A stretch of DNA of 57,526 nucleotides from JARFQH01 sp041299015 (GTDB lineage Bacteria > Desulfobacterota > Desulfobacteria > Desulfobacterales > SG8-13): positions 1-57,526 of the forward strand of contig JBFYWB010000061.1 of the NCBI GenBank assembly GCA_041299015.1, given 5' to 3'. The position numbers and the translations under genes are program-made. Positions 56,605 through 57,526 of the stretch are shown piece by piece. Position 1 is the first letter of the stretch, and each line of letters opens with the position of its first letter. Below the pieces are notes generated by a model. The model was given only the letters and a program-made list of their open reading frames with translations. It searched no databases and was not told the DNA's origin.

Positions 56605-57526
56605 ATGTCACTTTTACGATTCAACGTCTTTCGACCGGCGTTCTTCAAGGCGGTCCCTTGCTTTATCATATTGATGTCGGCGATTGTCTTTGCCGGCAAT
56701 GCGTATTCAGCCGATGTGACCCTGGCATGGGACGCGGTTTCACAACCCGGTATGACCGTAACGGGATACCGGGTGTATCACGGAACCAACGGGTCTGTTT
56801 ATCCGACAAAAGGCTGTGATGTCGCAACCACGAGCTGCAAGGTATCCGGGCTCGTTGATGGGCAAAAATACTATTTCGTGGCCACCGCCTACAACGGCTA
56901 TGGGGAAAGCGCCTATTCCGAGCCGGTTTCATACACCGTGCCGCGTGCCCTGCAGACCTTCACGATAACGGCATCGGCCGGCGCCAACGGCAGTATTTCG
57001 CCCGCTGGTACCGTCAGCGTGACCGAGGGTCAAAGCAAAACCTTTACCATCAGTCCGCACGGCGGCTTTCATGTCGACGGCGTTCTTGTGGACGGGGAGT
57101 TCAAAGGGACTTTTGCCACCTATACGTTCAACACCCTTTCCGCCAGCCACACCATCTATGCGACCTTTGCTTCAACTCCGGTAACCCTGCACACCATCGT
57201 CGCCTCAGACGACGGTAACGGCAGCATTTCCCCTAAAGGTAACGTCACCGTGATCGAGGGCAACAATCAGAACTTCACGATCACGCCAAACCCCGGCTAC
57301 CGCATTGCCGACGTGCGGGTGGACGGAAAGTCAGCAGGTGAAACGTCGACATACGAATTTCCGAATGTCACCGGGCCCCACGCGATTTCGGCCAGTTTTG
57401 CAGTCAATACGTTTACGATTACCGCCACGGCCGGTAGCAACGGCAGCATTACGCCGGGTACCGTTACGGTCGCGCAGGGAAGTGACCAAACCTTCACGAT
57501 TACGGCCAACAGCGGTTACGAAATAA
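56605..57526 (+). CDS. secreted FN3 and repeat-domain surface protein, cut by the window end
   Basis: The frame is open to the last base, giving at least 307 residues. ATG 56605, with GAGGAGTAATGGCG, is the start (ATG 56599 is in frame too). A signal peptide (FKAVPCFIILMSAIVFAGNA, cut near AYSA) is followed by a fibronectin type III domain (VTLAWDAVSQPGMTVTGYRV, YYFVATAYNGYGES). Then come repeats of about 75-85 residues opening TFTITASAGANGSISPAG, HTIVASDDGNGSISPKG and FTITATAGSNGSITPG, each with a GYRIADVRVDG-type core. They resemble divergent InlB B-repeats (bacterial surface/exported repeats). Role likely in adhesion or matrix binding; total length unknown. Confidence 0.85.
   Translation, partial: MSLLRFNVFRPAFFKAVPCFIILMSAIVFAGNAYSADVTLAWDAVSQPGMTVTGYRVYHGTNGSVYPTKGCDVATTSCKVSGLVDGQKYYFVATAYNGYGESAYSEPVSYTVPRALQTFTITASAGANGSISPAGTVSVTEGQSKTFTISPHGGFHVDGVLVDGEFKGTFATYTFNTLSASHTIYATFASTPVTLHTIVASDDGNGSISPKGNVTVIEGNNQNFTITPNPGYRIADVRVDGKSAGETSTYEFPNVTGPHAISASFAVNTFTITATAGSNGSITPGTVTVAQGSDQTFTITANSGYEI

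Noticed and set aside
56349..56819. Frame with ATG 56493 and a good Shine-Dalgarno sequence upstream of the secreted repeat protein
   Set aside because: It runs out of phase through the signal peptide and FN3 region of the real gene and has no recognisable protein.
1..57526. CRISPR arrays, tRNA or rRNA genes, insertion sequences, prophage genes
   Set aside because: No regular long direct repeats with unique spacers, no cloverleaf or rRNA signature, and no transposase, integrase or phage structural genes were found; the 7-bp and 9-bp arrays are too short in unit to be CRISPR.

Overview
The window reads as chromosome of a strictly anaerobic, aromatic-degrading bacterium, most likely a Desulfobacterota (former Deltaproteobacteria) sulfate reducer or syntroph. 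This is inferred from gene content: a ring-cleaving 6-oxocyclohex-1-ene-1-carbonyl-CoA hydrolase (BamA/Oah) with its Dch and Had partners, a tungsten-type aldehyde ferredoxin oxidoreductase (AOR), many [4Fe-4S] proteins, an ADP-forming acyl-CoA synthetase, and no oxygenases. No rRNA, tRNA, CRISPR array, transposase or integrase was seen.

Region 1 (1-7.5 kb) holds an acyl-CoA dehydrogenase, a MoaD/ThiS-like protein and two divergent units around an IclR regulator. One unit is a zinc ribbon, an AOR and a 4x[4Fe-4S] subunit on the minus strand. The other is IclR, a paralogous 4x[4Fe-4S] protein, a 2x[4Fe-4S]/zinc protein and an orphan MetV-like protein on the plus strand.

Region 2 (7.5-28.5 kb) is about 21 kb of minus-strand genes, transcribed from bamA leftward: bamA, an SDR, a thiolase with its DUF35 partner, dch, a 3-hydroxyacyl-CoA dehydrogenase/enoyl-CoA hydratase fusion, had, iorA, iorB, paaK, a PanE-like reductase, a BcrA/HgdC-type ATPase, one BcrC/HgdB-type subunit, an ADP-forming CoA ligase, an AMP-forming CoA ligase, a second thiolase and a small protein. 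Together they can take the cyclic dienoyl-CoA made from benzoyl-CoA through hydration, oxidation, ring hydrolysis and beta-oxidation, and recover ATP from acyl-CoA. They can also oxidise aromatic 2-oxo acids to arylacetyl-CoA. The benzoyl-CoA reductase itself (bamB-I or a full bcrABCD set) is not here. The single BcrC-like subunit plus single activator is the most unusual element. Several junctions in this region carry degenerate 7-bp or 9-bp repeat arrays.

Region 3 (28.5-37 kb) is mixed: two GNAT acetyltransferases (one AcuA-like) divergent from bamA, YvcK, a ParA/ribbon-helix-helix pair, a TrpB2-type synthase, a Fur-family repressor, a PHP-domain protein and several small unknowns. Region 4 (37-41.7 kb) is an aapJQMP amino-acid ABC transporter with a long hairpin after the binding-protein gene. 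Region 5 (41.7-57.5 kb) is mostly housekeeping (der, rarA, thiolase, gyrA, gpsA, radC, pgk) with small membrane or Cys-rich proteins, an unrecognised 355-residue protein, and a secreted FN3/repeat protein cut by the right edge.
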